A stretch of DNA of 47,677 bases, from assembly GCA_964385635.1 (NCBI GenBank), contig CAYLPU010000030.1, positions 1-47,677 of the forward strand, given 5' to 3'. This DNA is from CAYLPU01 sp964385635. GTDB taxonomy: Bacteria > Chloroflexota > Anaerolineae > B4-G1. A program made the position numbers and the translations under genes. Position 1 is the stretch's first letter. Every line of letters begins with the position of its first letter. This document shows, piece after piece, positions 26,365-36,315 of this stretch. The notes beneath the pieces were generated by a model. It was given only the letters and a program-made list of their open reading frames with translations. It had not been told where the DNA came from and ran no database searches.

Positions 26365-27651
26365 ATGAGAAAAGCACGCTGGTTCACCACGTTGATCCTG
26401 GCACTGGGGCTGCTGATGCCCCTCTTAGCCGTCCCGGCGGGAGGGCTGGCCCAACCCGTGAGGGCGGGGAGGAGCCCGGCGACAATGCAGGCCCCGCCGC
26501 TTGGCCCGTTCATCCATATCCAGGTCGATACTGTTGACAACTTCAACCCCGCGGTGGCCTACAACAGCAAGCATGATGAGTACCTCGTCGTGTGGGAGCA
26601 GCACATACACGGAGGCGAAGTGGCCATCTTTGGCCAGCGGGTGGGTGGTGATGGATCACTGAAGGGCGGCACGATTACAGTGATACACAACACAAACAAG
26701 TTGAGATGGCTCCCTGACGTGGCCTACAGCCCCACGCAAGACAAGTATCTGGTCGTCTACGCCTACGAGCACAGTTCGACCGATTACGATATCTATGCCA
26801 GGCCCGTCAGCTGGAATGGTGTGCCTGGAACCGAGTTCGTCATCGACAACGATGGGGACAAGGACTGGTATCCCGCCGTGGCCTACAACAGCACCAACGA
26901 CGAGTTCCTGGTAGTCTACGAGAAGTACATCTCAGGGACTCGACGTGATATCGAAGCCCAGCGGGTGAAGGCCAGCGACTGGTCGTTACTGAGTTGGCGC
27001 AACATCGCCGGCGGCACGAACCAGGTGCGCCGGCTGCCCGATGTGGCCCATAACGCGACGAGCAACGAATACTTGATCGCGTACACCTACCAGCACGCCA
27101 CCGACGGTGACATCTGGGGCAAAGTGGCTTCGCACAACATGGGGACGCTCAGCAGCGAGATCTACATCGTCCCTAACACCAGCGACCAGGATGGCGTTGC
27201 CCTGGCCGCCGGCCCGAACGAATACCTGGCCGTCTGGGAAGATGGCCCCAGCGCCACCCACCGTACCATCTACGGCCGGCGGGTGACTGGGACAGGCACA
27301 TTGCATCCCTATATCCCCATCGCCGATCACTCCGGGCAAGCGTGCGTTGAGCCGGACGTGGCGTATGGGCCAGTCTACGGCTACCTGGTCGCCTGGCGCT
27401 ATATCCCTTCCACAGGGGTCTGGGACGTGTATGGCCGATATGTGAAGCCGGGCCAGAACTCGGCCTGGGGCAGCGAGTTTGCCATAGACGACGGCGCGGA
27501 GTCGCAGAAATCCCCGGCTCTGGCCTGCGACCTCTCCGGGGACTGCCTGGTGGTCGAAGAGGATAACTGGCCGGGTGCAGACTACGAGATCCGCGGGCGG
27601 CTCGTGATGGCCTACCACGTCTACCTGCCCTGCGCGCTGCGCAATTTCTAG
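26365..27651 (+). CDS. Secreted beta-propeller protein with YLPCALRNF end
   Basis: A 428-residue protein, start ATG 26365 with AAGGAGGGTG upstream. Signal peptide about 1-32. Seven repeats of the form VAYNSxxDEYLVVWE (near residues 61, 115, 168, 223, 273, 329 and 380) suggest a single seven-bladed propeller, similar to the N-terminal part of the 16949 protein. No enzyme residues are seen. It ends YHVYLPCALRNF. Likely a binding or scaffold protein at the cell surface. Its leader has the same CGTCGTGAAGTAACCTGCTGACGGTACGA-type repeat (26298-26330) as other island genes. Confidence 0.8.
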   Translation: MRKARWFTTLILALGLLMPLLAVPAGGLAQPVRAGRSPATMQAPPLGPFIHIQVDTVDNFNPAVAYNSKHDEYLVVWEQHIHGGEVAIFGQRVGGDGSLKGGTITVIHNTNKLRWLPDVAYSPTQDKYLVVYAYEHSSTDYDIYARPVSWNGVPGTEFVIDNDGDKDWYPAVAYNSTNDEFLVVYEKYISGTRRDIEAQRVKASDWSLLSWRNIAGGTNQVRRLPDVAHNATSNEYLIAYTYQHATDGDIWGKVASHNMGTLSSEIYIVPNTSDQDGVALAAGPNEYLAVWEDGPSATHRTIYGRRVTGTGTLHPYIPIADHSGQACVEPDVAYGPVYGYLVAWRYIPSTGVWDVYGRYVKPGQNSAWGSEFAIDDGAESQKSPALACDLSGDCLVVEEDNWPGADYEIRGRLVMAYHVYLPCALRNF

Positions 27652-27871
27652 AATAGCGGATGGCAGGACAGCGACGGATGGGCCGGGGCCGATCCTGTCT
27701 TCATGGGATCAGCCTCGGTCTCCCTATGGCTGCGGGTAGGGGATCTCTTCCCGGCCCCGCTCGGTCAGGCGGGTGCAGTGCGTAGCGTGGACGGCTGTAC
27801 TCCCATGACGCGCGGATTGCTGGTGACAGGCGGCAGAGGACGGATTTCTAGTTCGATTGAAGGAGCGAACC

Positions 27872-30199
27872 ATGCGAACAAGAATAGCCCTGTCTCTTGT
27901 ATTCACTTCGGTCCTGGTGTGGGGCGCATGTGTCCCTGCGGCGCAGGTGGGCGGTTTGTCCGCTCCGGCCCCCGCGCGCCCGGCCGGGCTGCTGGCGACC
28001 ACGTATTACGTCGCCCCGGACGGGGACGACGACGACCCCGGCACGCAAGACCACCCCTGGACTACGCTCCAACACGCCGCCGACACGCTGCAACCCGGCG
28101 ACACCGTCCACGTGCGCGGCGGCGTCTACCAACAGTACGTCACGCTGACCCGTTCAGGCGCGCCGGGCCAGCCCATCACCTACGCCGCCTGCCCCGGCGA
28201 AACAGTGTGGCTGGACGGCCAGGGCGTGGCTTCGAAATACGCCTTCAACCTGGGCGACCCAGGCGTCTCCTACATAGACATCGTCGGGCTGAACATGCGC
28301 CACTGGCACGACGAGACCGGTGACGGCGCTTGCATCATCTCGTGGCGCGATAGCGACCACGTCACTATCCAGGACGGAGAGTTCCACCATTGCGGCCACG
28401 GCGCTATCTCCTTCTTCCAGGACAGCGACTACATCACCGTGGAGAACGTCTACATTCACGACAACACGCTCGTCGGAATGGACTGTGGAACGGGGCCGTG
28501 CGCCCACTGGGTGCTGCGCCACGTGCGCGCCATCAACAACGGCTCGGAGAGCGGCAACACCGCCGCCGACGGTTTCGCCGTCGAGGACGGCGACGACATC
28601 CTGGTGGAAGATTGCGAGGCCTCGGGCAACGCGGGCGACGGCTTCGACTTCAAGTCCACCGGCACCACGCTGCGCCGCGTCGTCGCCCGTGGCAATGACC
28701 GCGACAACATCAAGTTTTGGGGCGAGCGCAGCAGCCTGATCAACGGACTGTCGGTGGACGCCGGCCTGGTTGGCCTGGTGCTCTCCGGCGGCGGCAGTTA
28801 CACGGTCACCAACAGCCTGATCGCCAACCGGCAGAGTTACGGCTACCTGGCCGTGTTCGGCGAGGATGACGATGCCGCCGTGACCCCGGTCCGCCTGTAC
28901 AACACCATCTTTTACAACGACGACCCGGAGATGGGAGGGACGACGGTCCATTTCTCATCCGGGACGCAACTTCAGGCCAACCACAATCTCTACTACAACC
29001 CCTACCGGGAGGAGGACGTCATCTGCGCCTCCTTCCTGGGCGAAAACGGGTGCTTCAACAGCGATCAGATCAACGACGGTACCTGGTTCGCCCAATCCGG
29101 TCAAGGGGAGCACAGCGCCTACGACGATCCGTTGTTCCTGGATGGTCTTGGCAAGGATTTTCACCTGACGGCTGGCAGCCCCGCCCTGGATGCTGGCACA
29201 GCCGCCTGGGCGCCCCCCGACGACCTGGAGGGGTATACGCGTCCGGTGGGGAGCGCACCAGACCTGGGTCCCTACGAGTATGGGGCAGCCAGTGCCCGTA
29301 TCTACCTGCCGGTCGCTCTCGAAGGTTTCGCCGGTTCGTCACCGTCCGGCCTGCCGGCAGTGAACGACTTTCTATACCAACTCCAGGAACTCAACCTGAC
29401 CACCATCGGCGGCACAGCCTACGACCTGGTGGTGATGGACTATTCGGCCGAGGGGGACGACGGGACCGCCTTCGCCGCTGCGCAGATCGCCGCCCTAAAG
29501 CACAGCCCCGGCGGCGAGAAGATCGTGCTGGCCTACATGAGCATCGGCGAGGCCGAGGATTACCGCTTCTATTGGCAGGATGATTGGACACCGGGGCATC
29601 CCGCCTGGCTGGACGCCGAGAATCCCGACTGGGAAGGCAACTACAAGGTGCACTACTGGGATTCGGCGTGGCAGACCATCGTGTTCAGTTACACCGACCG
29701 GCTGCTGGACGCCGGTTTCGACGGCGCGTACCTGGACATCATTGACGCCTACGAGTACTACGCCGATGGTTCGGCAGGGCTCACCACAGGCCAGGGGCGC
29801 GCTACGACCGCCCAGGAGATGGCCGACCTCGTAGCCGCCATCCGCGCTTACGCCCACAACCGCGACCCCGATTTCTACATCTTTCCACAGAACGCGCCCG
29901 AACTGGCGAGCCTGGTGCCCGCCTATCTGAACAGCGTGGACGGCATCGGCCAGGAGGACATCTACTACGGTTACGAGGACGACGACGTGATGACGGTGCC
30001 AGCGGTGACCGCCGAACTAGAAGGCTACCTCGACCTGTTCAAGACCGCTGGTAAACTGGTGCTGACGGTGGACTACGCCACCACGCAGGCCCACGTGGAC
30101 GACGCCTACGCCAAATCGCAGGCCAAGGGTTACGTGCCCTTTTGCACCGTGCGCGATCTGGACCAATTGACCGTCAACCCCGGCCACGAACCAGATTGA
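27872..30199 (+). CDS. Beta-helix domain fused through YLPVAL to a GH114-like domain
   Basis: A 775-residue exported protein. ATG 27872 is chosen for AAGGAGC six bases upstream. The N-terminus is a signal with a possible, atypical lipobox (WGAC). Residues about 43-470 form a parallel beta-helix that opens with YYVAPDGDDDDPGTQDHPWTTLQHA, like DUF1565/pectate-lyase-type proteins. The linker RIYLPVALEGF (29297-29329) follows. Residues about 490-775 resemble the GH114/TM1410 TIM-barrel family (VVMDYSAEGDDG, IVLAYMSIGEAEDYRFYW, FDGAYLDIIDAYEYY), whose known member is endo-alpha-1,4-polygalactosaminidase. The candidate acid residues are D in VVMDY and D in AYLDIID. Likely acts on an extracellular polysaccharide. 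Confidence 0.8.
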   Translation: MRTRIALSLVFTSVLVWGACVPAAQVGGLSAPAPARPAGLLATTYYVAPDGDDDDPGTQDHPWTTLQHAADTLQPGDTVHVRGGVYQQYVTLTRSGAPGQPITYAACPGETVWLDGQGVASKYAFNLGDPGVSYIDIVGLNMRHWHDETGDGACIISWRDSDHVTIQDGEFHHCGHGAISFFQDSDYITVENVYIHDNTLVGMDCGTGPCAHWVLRHVRAINNGSESGNTAADGFAVEDGDDILVEDCEASGNAGDGFDFKSTGTTLRRVVARGNDRDNIKFWGERSSLINGLSVDAGLVGLVLSGGGSYTVTNSLIANRQSYGYLAVFGEDDDAAVTPVRLYNTIFYNDDPEMGGTTVHFSSGTQLQANHNLYYNPYREEDVICASFLGENGCFNSDQINDGTWFAQSGQGEHSAYDDPLFLDGLGKDFHLTAGSPALDAGTAAWAPPDDLEGYTRPVGSAPDLGPYEYGAASARIYLPVALEGFAGSSPSGLPAVNDFLYQLQELNLTTIGGTAYDLVVMDYSAEGDDGTAFAAAQIAALKHSPGGEKIVLAYMSIGEAEDYRFYWQDDWTPGHPAWLDAENPDWEGNYKVHYWDSAWQTIVFSYTDRLLDAGFDGAYLDIIDAYEYYADGSAGLTTGQGRATTAQEMADLVAAIRAYAHNRDPDFYIFPQNAPELASLVPAYLNSVDGIGQEDIYYGYEDDDVMTVPAVTAELEGYLDLFKTAGKLVLTVDYATTQAHVDDAYAKSQAKGYVPFCTVRDLDQLTVNPGHEPD

Positions 30200-30210
30200 T
30201 AGGCGAATCG

Positions 30211-30359
30211 TAACTGCTCAGCCAGTCATAAATAGAACACGGATCAACACGGATCATACGGATGTACGCAGATGAAGATATAAAACCTGTGAGAACCCGT
30301 TTCATTCGTGTGTATCCGTGTGCTATTTGTGCCTGTTTTGGGAAGATCTTGAGTAGTCA
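30211..30359. mobile_element. 149-bp TIR-bearing miniature element, copy B
   Basis: Same length as 7200-7348 and highly similar (ACACGGATCAACACGGATCA core). The left end TAACTGCTCAG is intact; the right end TTGAGTAGTCA has drifted from CTGAGCAGTTA. It fills most of the space between genes 27872 and 30374, stopping just before the ribosome site AGGAGGG. Confidence 0.7.
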
Positions 30360-30373
30360 CCAGGAGGGTTGCA

Positions 30374-31435
30374 ATGAATTGTTATCGCCGGCATCTGGCA
30401 GTCGCTCTAGCGCTGGCACTTCTTATCGGCCTGATTATGGCCCATACCAACATCCCGCCCGCTGCGAGCGACGGGACCCCGCCCACAGTCGACGACCCCC
30501 TGGTCTACCTGCCGTTGATCCTCGGGTCTCAACCGCCCCCCAAAGTAGCGGGGTGTGCCGTTTTTCCCGCCGACAATGTGTGGAACACGCCCGTGGATAC
30601 GCTGCCTGTGGACACCAACTCGGACGCTTACATCGGTACCATCGGTGCCGACAGGTACGTTCACGCCGACTTTGGCTCCGGCGAGTGGCCGCCGGGCTCC
30701 GGCGCTCCCATCGGCATCCCCTACGTGGACGTGCCAGGCACCCAGCCGAAGGTGACTGTCACTTTTGATTACGACGACGAAAGTGACCCCGGCCCCTACC
30801 CCATCCCTGCCGACGCGCCTATCGAGGGCGGCCCGGACAGCGACGGCGACCGGCACATCCTGGTAGTGGAGCGCGACAACTGCATCCTGTACGAACTGTT
30901 CTATGCCTGGCCGCAGAACGGTGGGAGTGGTTGGCACGCTGGCTCCGGTGCCATCTTTGACCTGAACTCCCACGCGCTCCGGCCAGAAACCTGGACCTCG
31001 GCCGACGCGGCCGGCCTGCCCATCCTGCCGGGGTTGGCCCGCTATGACGAAGTAGCCGAGGGGGAGATCCGGCACGCGCTGCGTTTCACCGCGCCGCAGA
31101 CCCGCAGGGCGTACATCTGGCCCGCGCGTCACTACGCATCGAACCTCACGGGGACGCAATACCCACCCATGGGCCAGCGCTTTCGCCTGCGGGCCGACTT
31201 TGACATTTCGGGCTTCTCGCCCGAGGTGCAGATCATCCTCCAGGCACTCAAGAGATACGGCATGATACTGGCCGACAACGGATCGGCCTGGTTCATCTCT
31301 GGCGTGCCCGACGAGCGTTGGGACAACGATGTGCTCCACGAACTGCACCAGGTTCACGGTTCAGATTTTGAAGCGGTGGACGTATCGTCGCTGATGATGG
31401 ATCCCGATTCGGGCCAGGTGTGGAGAAACCAATGA
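30374..31435 (+). CDS. Secreted protein of unknown domain, tag near the N-terminus
   Basis: A 353-residue protein, start ATG 30374 after AGGAGGG. Signal peptide about 1-30. LVYLPLILGSQ (about residues 42-52) precedes the single domain, the reverse of the usual order. The domain (about 60-350) contains DNVWNTPVDTLP, ILVVERDNCILYELFYAWP, GLPILPGLARYDEVAEGEIRHALRFTAP and MGQRFRL...ALKRYGMILADNGSAW. The same blocks occur, diverged, in residues about 50-440 of the 32670 protein, so this is a repeated domain family near GH114 genes. I cannot name it. The stop overlaps the next start (ATGA). Confidence 0.7.
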   Translation: MNCYRRHLAVALALALLIGLIMAHTNIPPAASDGTPPTVDDPLVYLPLILGSQPPPKVAGCAVFPADNVWNTPVDTLPVDTNSDAYIGTIGADRYVHADFGSGEWPPGSGAPIGIPYVDVPGTQPKVTVTFDYDDESDPGPYPIPADAPIEGGPDSDGDRHILVVERDNCILYELFYAWPQNGGSGWHAGSGAIFDLNSHALRPETWTSADAAGLPILPGLARYDEVAEGEIRHALRFTAPQTRRAYIWPARHYASNLTGTQYPPMGQRFRLRADFDISGFSPEVQIILQALKRYGMILADNGSAWFISGVPDERWDNDVLHELHQVHGSDFEAVDVSSLMMDPDSGQVWRNQ

Positions 31436-32622
31436 AACGATGGTTTTTGCTTATCACCCTTTTATCCATCGGGCTGGCCTGTGTCGGGCCAGTTCCGCTT
31501 CCCTCTCACCCGACCGCCGCGCCAGTCACTCCGAAGGGCGATCGAGTGGACGGGGCCGAACTCCTCTACGCGCCCAACCCGCCGGCCAGCGCACAGAATC
31601 CGGCTTTCTCGCCCGACGGCCAGACTCTCCTGTTCACTCTGTTCCATGAAGGCTACAACAACGGTCCGGCCGGGCTGTATTTGCTCCCCTTCGCTGGCGC
31701 CGTCCCCGTTGCTCTGCTCGACGAAGACGATCAAGACAGCGTCAACCTGCCTGGCTCCAGTTGGAGCGCTGCAACCAACCGGATCACCTGCGCCTCCGAT
31801 CGCCAGGATACCGACGAGGTGTGGACGATGGACGCCAGTGGGAGTGACTTGTTCCGCGTCACCCACCACACCGCGGCAGGCTACTCCATCGAACCGAGTT
31901 TTTCACCCGACGGCCAGTGGATTGCCTTTGAGGCCAATACCGACGCGCCTGAAGACGAGCAGCAGGGCAGTATCTGGAAAGTGCGCGCTGACGGCACCGA
32001 GCTGACGCAACTGACCGACGGCCCTGGTGGCGGCACCGATGACCGCCAGCCCAATTGGTCACCCAGCGGCGACCGGGTGCTCTTCCAGCGCCGCGCGCCC
32101 GGCAGCGACGATTGGGACCTATACACAATAGCGCCCGACGGGACCGACATCCGGCCGGTGACAACCACCTCCTCCAGCGACACCGACGCCAGTTGGTCGC
32201 CCGATGGCCGCTGGACTGTGTATTCGTCCGACTACGGGGGGCTGCCCGTGCCGAATATCTTCATCGTTCCGGCTGAGGGCGGCACACCCATCCGCGTGAC
32301 CCGCGACGATACACACGAAGATGGCGCACCTTCCTGGTCGCCCGATGGAAAGTGGATTGCCTTTGAATCCCATCCGGGCCAGGACGAAGACACGCCGGCC
32401 AGTCTTTGGCGTATCGCGGTTCCATCGTCGATCTGCCTGCCCCTTATCCTCAGAGGCTTCACCGTTTCGCCACATGGCCAGGCGGTGGTATCTTCTCAAT
32501 ATCTTGGGGTAGGGGGAGCCTTGTGCCTGTTACGCTCGCGACGGACTGTCAAATCCGTCGCCCGGCGGCTGGATCGCCAGATCCAGCCGGAGCAAGGCGC
32601 GACTCTTGCCCCCACTTTTTGA
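31432..32622 (+). CDS. Exported TolB-like WD40/PD40 beta-propeller protein
   Basis: About 396 residues, start ATG 31432, overlapping the previous stop. The N-terminus is a hydrophobic signal with a possible lipobox (GLAC). PD40-type repeats FSPDGQTLLF, FSPDGQWIAF, WSPSGDRVLF, WSPDGRWTVY and WSPDGKWIAF form a TolB-like propeller. SICLPLILRGF (near 32428-32460) is where relatives in this window end, but here the frame runs on for about 54 low-similarity residues to 32622. I infer loss of an original stop after the tag. Function is probably protein or glycan binding; no catalytic site is seen. Confidence 0.75.
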   Translation: MKRWFLLITLLSIGLACVGPVPLPSHPTAAPVTPKGDRVDGAELLYAPNPPASAQNPAFSPDGQTLLFTLFHEGYNNGPAGLYLLPFAGAVPVALLDEDDQDSVNLPGSSWSAATNRITCASDRQDTDEVWTMDASGSDLFRVTHHTAAGYSIEPSFSPDGQWIAFEANTDAPEDEQQGSIWKVRADGTELTQLTDGPGGGTDDRQPNWSPSGDRVLFQRRAPGSDDWDLYTIAPDGTDIRPVTTTSSSDTDASWSPDGRWTVYSSDYGGLPVPNIFIVPAEGGTPIRVTRDDTHEDGAPSWSPDGKWIAFESHPGQDEDTPASLWRIAVPSSICLPLILRGFTVSPHGQAVVSSQYLGVGGALCLLRSRRTVKSVARRLDRQIQPEQGATLAPTF

Positions 32623-32669
32623 GCAGATACTGGCGGTGGTCAATGAGTTCGCGCGAAAGGAAACGAAAG

Positions 32670-35054
32670 ATGAATCGTAGATGTGCGCCTGCAATAACCT
32701 ATTTGATACCAACCGTCCTGACCGGATTGCTCCTGGCCTGCGGCCTCGGCCTGCCCCATCCAGACGATAAAATCTCGCCCGCCACAGCCTGGGAGACGCA
32801 CAGCACGGGCCTGGACAATGATACTGACGGCCCGGCGCTGCCGCGCGACTTTACGCTCCCTGCCCTGCTGTTCGCCCGTGGCAGCGCCTGGAACCAGACC
32901 GCCACCCAGGTAGCGGTCTTGTCCACAAGCGACCAGCAAATCCTCGTCACCTATCGCGTGCTGCGCGGCGATACCACTGATCTCCATCCACCTGGGCCAC
33001 CGCCTACCACCTGGCCGTTCATGTACGTGAACCACGACGATTACACCATCCCCGTGTTCCGCATGGGCGCGGGCCAGCAGAGCGTGCTGATTTGCGACTA
33101 CGAGGGCAACAAGTCGTGGCCCAGTCCCAAATTCCCAGACAATCAACAAGAAGGCGGGCCTGTGACCGTCCCCGCTCCCGCTGGCACAGTGCGTCCCGCC
33201 GGGCCGCAGAACACAGACGCGGATGGACATCTTGTCCTTTATCACCCCGAGACATTCATGGCCTACGATTTCTGGCAAGCGACGACCGTCCGCGATGCAG
33301 AGTGCCAGAGCCGGGGAGGCGGACTGACGGGAATCACGATTCTTGAGGCGGGGGCAATTGATTTTTTCGACGTGCATGGATCTGGGGCCAATCCTGACAC
33401 GTACTCCAGCGCTCGCGCCACGGGGACCCCGCTCCTCGCCGGCCTGATCCTGCCCGAAGATGTCGAGAGCGGGGCGATTGCCCACGCCTTGGCGTTTGCA
33501 ATTCCCGGACTGCGCAACCTGAGCGCCGACCCGTCTGAGCCGCTTCCATCCGACTATTCTTATCCGGCGTCAACGACCGAGACCGACTATTACAACACCA
33601 ATCCCCACGCCCTGGCCGCAGGCCAGCGCATCCGTCTGAAGCAGACACTCGTGGACGACGAAGGCGATCCGCTTGACGAGAACCAGTTGGCACCCATCAC
33701 CCACGTGTTCCTCACGGCGCTGCGTACCTACGGCGCTTACCTGGTGGACAACGCTGGCGGATTCACTTTCTACGCCGAGGATATTCATACCGCCGTTCTC
33801 CACCTGACCGACGACCAGGTTAATACGCTGATTGGCCAATCGTCAGGCACCCCGCTCCCGGCGGGCAAGACCAAGTGGCAGACTGTGATCGAGAAGCTCA
33901 ACGAAGAGTTGGAGCAGATTCCGTTTGCCTACGGGCCGTGGACGGGAGGCCAGGACCCGGCGACGGCGACGATCACGACCTCAAATTTCGAGGTGGTCGC
34001 ACCCGCCACGCGCACGACCACATCGGTCTACCTGCCACTCGCCCTCAGAGGCTTCACGGCTTCGACCCCGCCCAACTCGGCTGGACCTATGTCACTCGAT
34101 GAAGTCACCTACTGGGCTTACCAGATACAGGACATCAGCGCATCGGGTGCTGTGGATGCCCTGGTCGCCTCTCACTACGACATGCTGGTGGTGGAGCCGA
34201 CCCGCACCGATTGGTCGTCGGACGACAAGTACTTCGACACCCGGGGGATGGTCACGCAACTGAAGGACAGCCAGGCGAGCGACGGGACGCACCGCAAACT
34301 GGTCATCGCCTACGTTGATATCGGCGAGGCCGAGGACTGGCGCTGGTACTGGTCCTGGTCCGAGAATTGGGACTGTGTGGGCGACCCCCCAGCCGATTGG
34401 CCGGACTACATTCTCGCCTGCGATCCCGACGGCTGGGCGGGCAATTACCCGGTCGCCTACTGGGACCCGCGTTGGCAAGATGTCGTCATCTACGGTCAAA
34501 ACCAGAACAGCGAGCCCTACGGAGACTACACCAGCGTCATTGACGAGGTCATCAAAGATGGGTTTGACGGCATCTATCTCGATTGGGTGGAGGGGTTCGA
34601 GAACGAGGACGTCGTGGCCGCAGCCCAGGCGGAGGGCAAGGACCCGGCTGTCGAGATGATCGCGTTCATCCAGGAGATGAGAGACTATGCTACCGGACGT
34701 AATCCCGATTTCCTCATCATTCAGCAAAACGGAGCCTCTTTGATCGACGGACATTCGGAACTGGTCAACGTGATTGACGCTATCGCACAAGAAGCCGTAT
34801 GGTACGACGGGGACGCCACCGACGACTGGGGCGATCCTGACGGATACGATTGGCCGAACGACTCCGATCTGATCAACTACTACATTGGCTATCTCGAGCA
34901 GTACCTGGACAGGGACTTGCCCGTTTTCGACTGCGAATACGCGCTGAGTTATGCGGACACCGCCTACGCCAACTCGCTCAACAGGGGATACGTGCCCTAC
35001 GCGACCCGGCGCTCCCTCTCGCGGTTGACGACGAGACCTCCGCCCGGCTACTGA
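32670..35054 (+). CDS. Lipoprotein: unknown domain, YLPLALRGF linker, GH114-like domain
   Basis: 794 residues, start ATG 32670 (AAAGGA upstream; the open frame extends further but overlaps the previous gene). Lipoprotein signal ends LLLAC. Residues about 45-440 hold the domain shared with the 30374 protein (GAIAHALAFAIPG, AAGQRIRL, LTALRTYGAYLVDNAGGF). The linker SVYLPLALRGF is at 34023-34055. Residues about 470-790 are GH114-like (HYDMLVVEPTRTDW, LVIAYVDIGEAEDWRWYW, GFDGIYLDWVEGFE, PVFDCEYALS). From 34080 the sequence is one unit of a 1205-base tandem duplication, so its GH114 half is almost identical to the next gene. Likely surface-attached glycosidase. Confidence 0.8.
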   Translation: MNRRCAPAITYLIPTVLTGLLLACGLGLPHPDDKISPATAWETHSTGLDNDTDGPALPRDFTLPALLFARGSAWNQTATQVAVLSTSDQQILVTYRVLRGDTTDLHPPGPPPTTWPFMYVNHDDYTIPVFRMGAGQQSVLICDYEGNKSWPSPKFPDNQQEGGPVTVPAPAGTVRPAGPQNTDADGHLVLYHPETFMAYDFWQATTVRDAECQSRGGGLTGITILEAGAIDFFDVHGSGANPDTYSSARATGTPLLAGLILPEDVESGAIAHALAFAIPGLRNLSADPSEPLPSDYSYPASTTETDYYNTNPHALAAGQRIRLKQTLVDDEGDPLDENQLAPITHVFLTALRTYGAYLVDNAGGFTFYAEDIHTAVLHLTDDQVNTLIGQSSGTPLPAGKTKWQTVIEKLNEELEQIPFAYGPWTGGQDPATATITTSNFEVVAPATRTTTSVYLPLALRGFTASTPPNSAGPMSLDEVTYWAYQIQDISASGAVDALVASHYDMLVVEPTRTDWSSDDKYFDTRGMVTQLKDSQASDGTHRKLVIAYVDIGEAEDWRWYWSWSENWDCVGDPPADWPDYILACDPDGWAGNYPVAYWDPRWQDVVIYGQNQNSEPYGDYTSVIDEVIKDGFDGIYLDWVEGFENEDVVAAAQAEGKDPAVEMIAFIQEMRDYATGRNPDFLIIQQNGASLIDGHSELVNVIDAIAQEAVWYDGDATDDWGDPDGYDWPNDSDLINYYIGYLEQYLDRDLPVFDCEYALSYADTAYANSLNRGYVPYATRRSLSRLTTRPPPGY

Positions 35055-35110
35055 TCAAACGACAACCCCACTACTACGAACCCTTCAAATCTCGACAGAG
35101 GAGTACAGCA

Positions 35111-36259
35111 ATGATGAAACATGACCGTGCGGACCTGGCAGTCTGTTCGATTCTGATCGTTCTCGTCGGGACCATCCTCGCTTGTGGCATCGGCCCGCCC
35201 GACATAACCGAGACCGACCGACCGGGCGTGGGAACCACGCCCCTACCACCGGAACCCACCTCAACGGGCACGGGGGCCGCGCCTGCTGGACCTATGTCAC
35301 TCGATGAAGTCACCTACTGGGCTTACCAGATCCAGGACATCAGCGCATCGGGTGCTGTGGATGCCCTGGTCGCCTCTCACTACGACATGCTGGTGGTGGA
35401 GCCGACCCGCACCGATTGGTCGTCGGACGACAAGTACTTCGACACCCGGGGGATGGTCACGCAACTGAAGGACAGCCAGGCGAGCGACGGGACGCACCGC
35501 AAACTGGTCATCGCCTACGTTGATATCGGCGAGGCCGAGGACTGGCGCTGGTACTGGTCCTGGTCCGAGAATTGGGACTGTGTGGGCGACCCCCCAGCCG
35601 ATTGGCCGGACTACATTCTCGCCTGCGATCCCGACGGCTGGGCGGGCAATTACCCGGTCGCCTACTGGGACCCGCGTTGGCAAGATGTCGTCATCTACGG
35701 TCAAAACCAGAACAGCGAGCCCTACGGAGACTACACCAGCGTCATTGACGAGGTCATCAAAGATGGGTTTGACGGCATCTATCTCGATTGGGTGGAGGGG
35801 TTCGAGAACGAGGACGTCGTGGCCGCAGCCCAGGCGGAGGGCAAGGACCCGGCTGTCGAGATGATCGCGTTCATCCAGGAGATGAGAGACTATGCTACCG
35901 GACGTAATCCCGATTTCCTCATCATTCAGCAAAACGGAGCCTCTTTGATCGACGGACATTCGGAACTGGTCAACGTGATTGACGCTATCGCACAAGAAGC
36001 CGTATGGTACGACGGGGACGCCACCGACGACTGGGGCGATCCTGACGGATACGATTGGCCGAACGACTCCGATCTGATCAACTACTACATTGGCTATCTC
36101 GAGCAGTACCTGGACAGGGACTTGCCCGTTTTCGACTGCGAATACGCGCTGAGTTATGCGGACACCGCCTACGCCAACTCGCTCAACAGGGGATACGTGC
36201 CCTACGCGACCCGGCGCTCCCTCTCGCGGTTGACGACGAGACCTCCGCCTGGCTACTGA
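35111..36259 (+). CDS. GH114-like lipoprotein created by tandem duplication
   Basis: 382 residues, start ATG 35111 after AGAGGAG. The lipoprotein signal (TILAC, about residue 23) and Pro/Thr linker TPLPPEPTSTGTGAAP are the same as in the 36316 protein; the catalytic part, from AGPMSLDEVTYWAYQ on, is the same as in the 32670 protein. It is therefore a chimera of its two neighbours made at the duplication junction (35284/35285). The GH114-like motifs are intact (LVIAYVDIGEAEDWRWYW, GIYLDWVEGFE), so it is probably an active secreted lipoprotein lacking the unknown N-terminal domain and the YLPLxLR linker. Confidence 0.85.
   Translation: MMKHDRADLAVCSILIVLVGTILACGIGPPDITETDRPGVGTTPLPPEPTSTGTGAAPAGPMSLDEVTYWAYQIQDISASGAVDALVASHYDMLVVEPTRTDWSSDDKYFDTRGMVTQLKDSQASDGTHRKLVIAYVDIGEAEDWRWYWSWSENWDCVGDPPADWPDYILACDPDGWAGNYPVAYWDPRWQDVVIYGQNQNSEPYGDYTSVIDEVIKDGFDGIYLDWVEGFENEDVVAAAQAEGKDPAVEMIAFIQEMRDYATGRNPDFLIIQQNGASLIDGHSELVNVIDAIAQEAVWYDGDATDDWGDPDGYDWPNDSDLINYYIGYLEQYLDRDLPVFDCEYALSYADTAYANSLNRGYVPYATRRSLSRLTTRPPPGY
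35224..35242. repeat. Inverted repeat with invertible 3-base loop, first copy
   Basis: GGGCGTGG (35224-35231), loop GAA, CCACGCCC (35235-35242). The duplicate at 36429-36447 has the same arms but loop TTC, the exact reverse complement. Confidence 0.85.
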
Positions 36260-36315
36260 TCAAACGACAACCCCGCTACTATGAACCCTTCAAATCTCGA
36301 CAGAGGAGTACAGCA

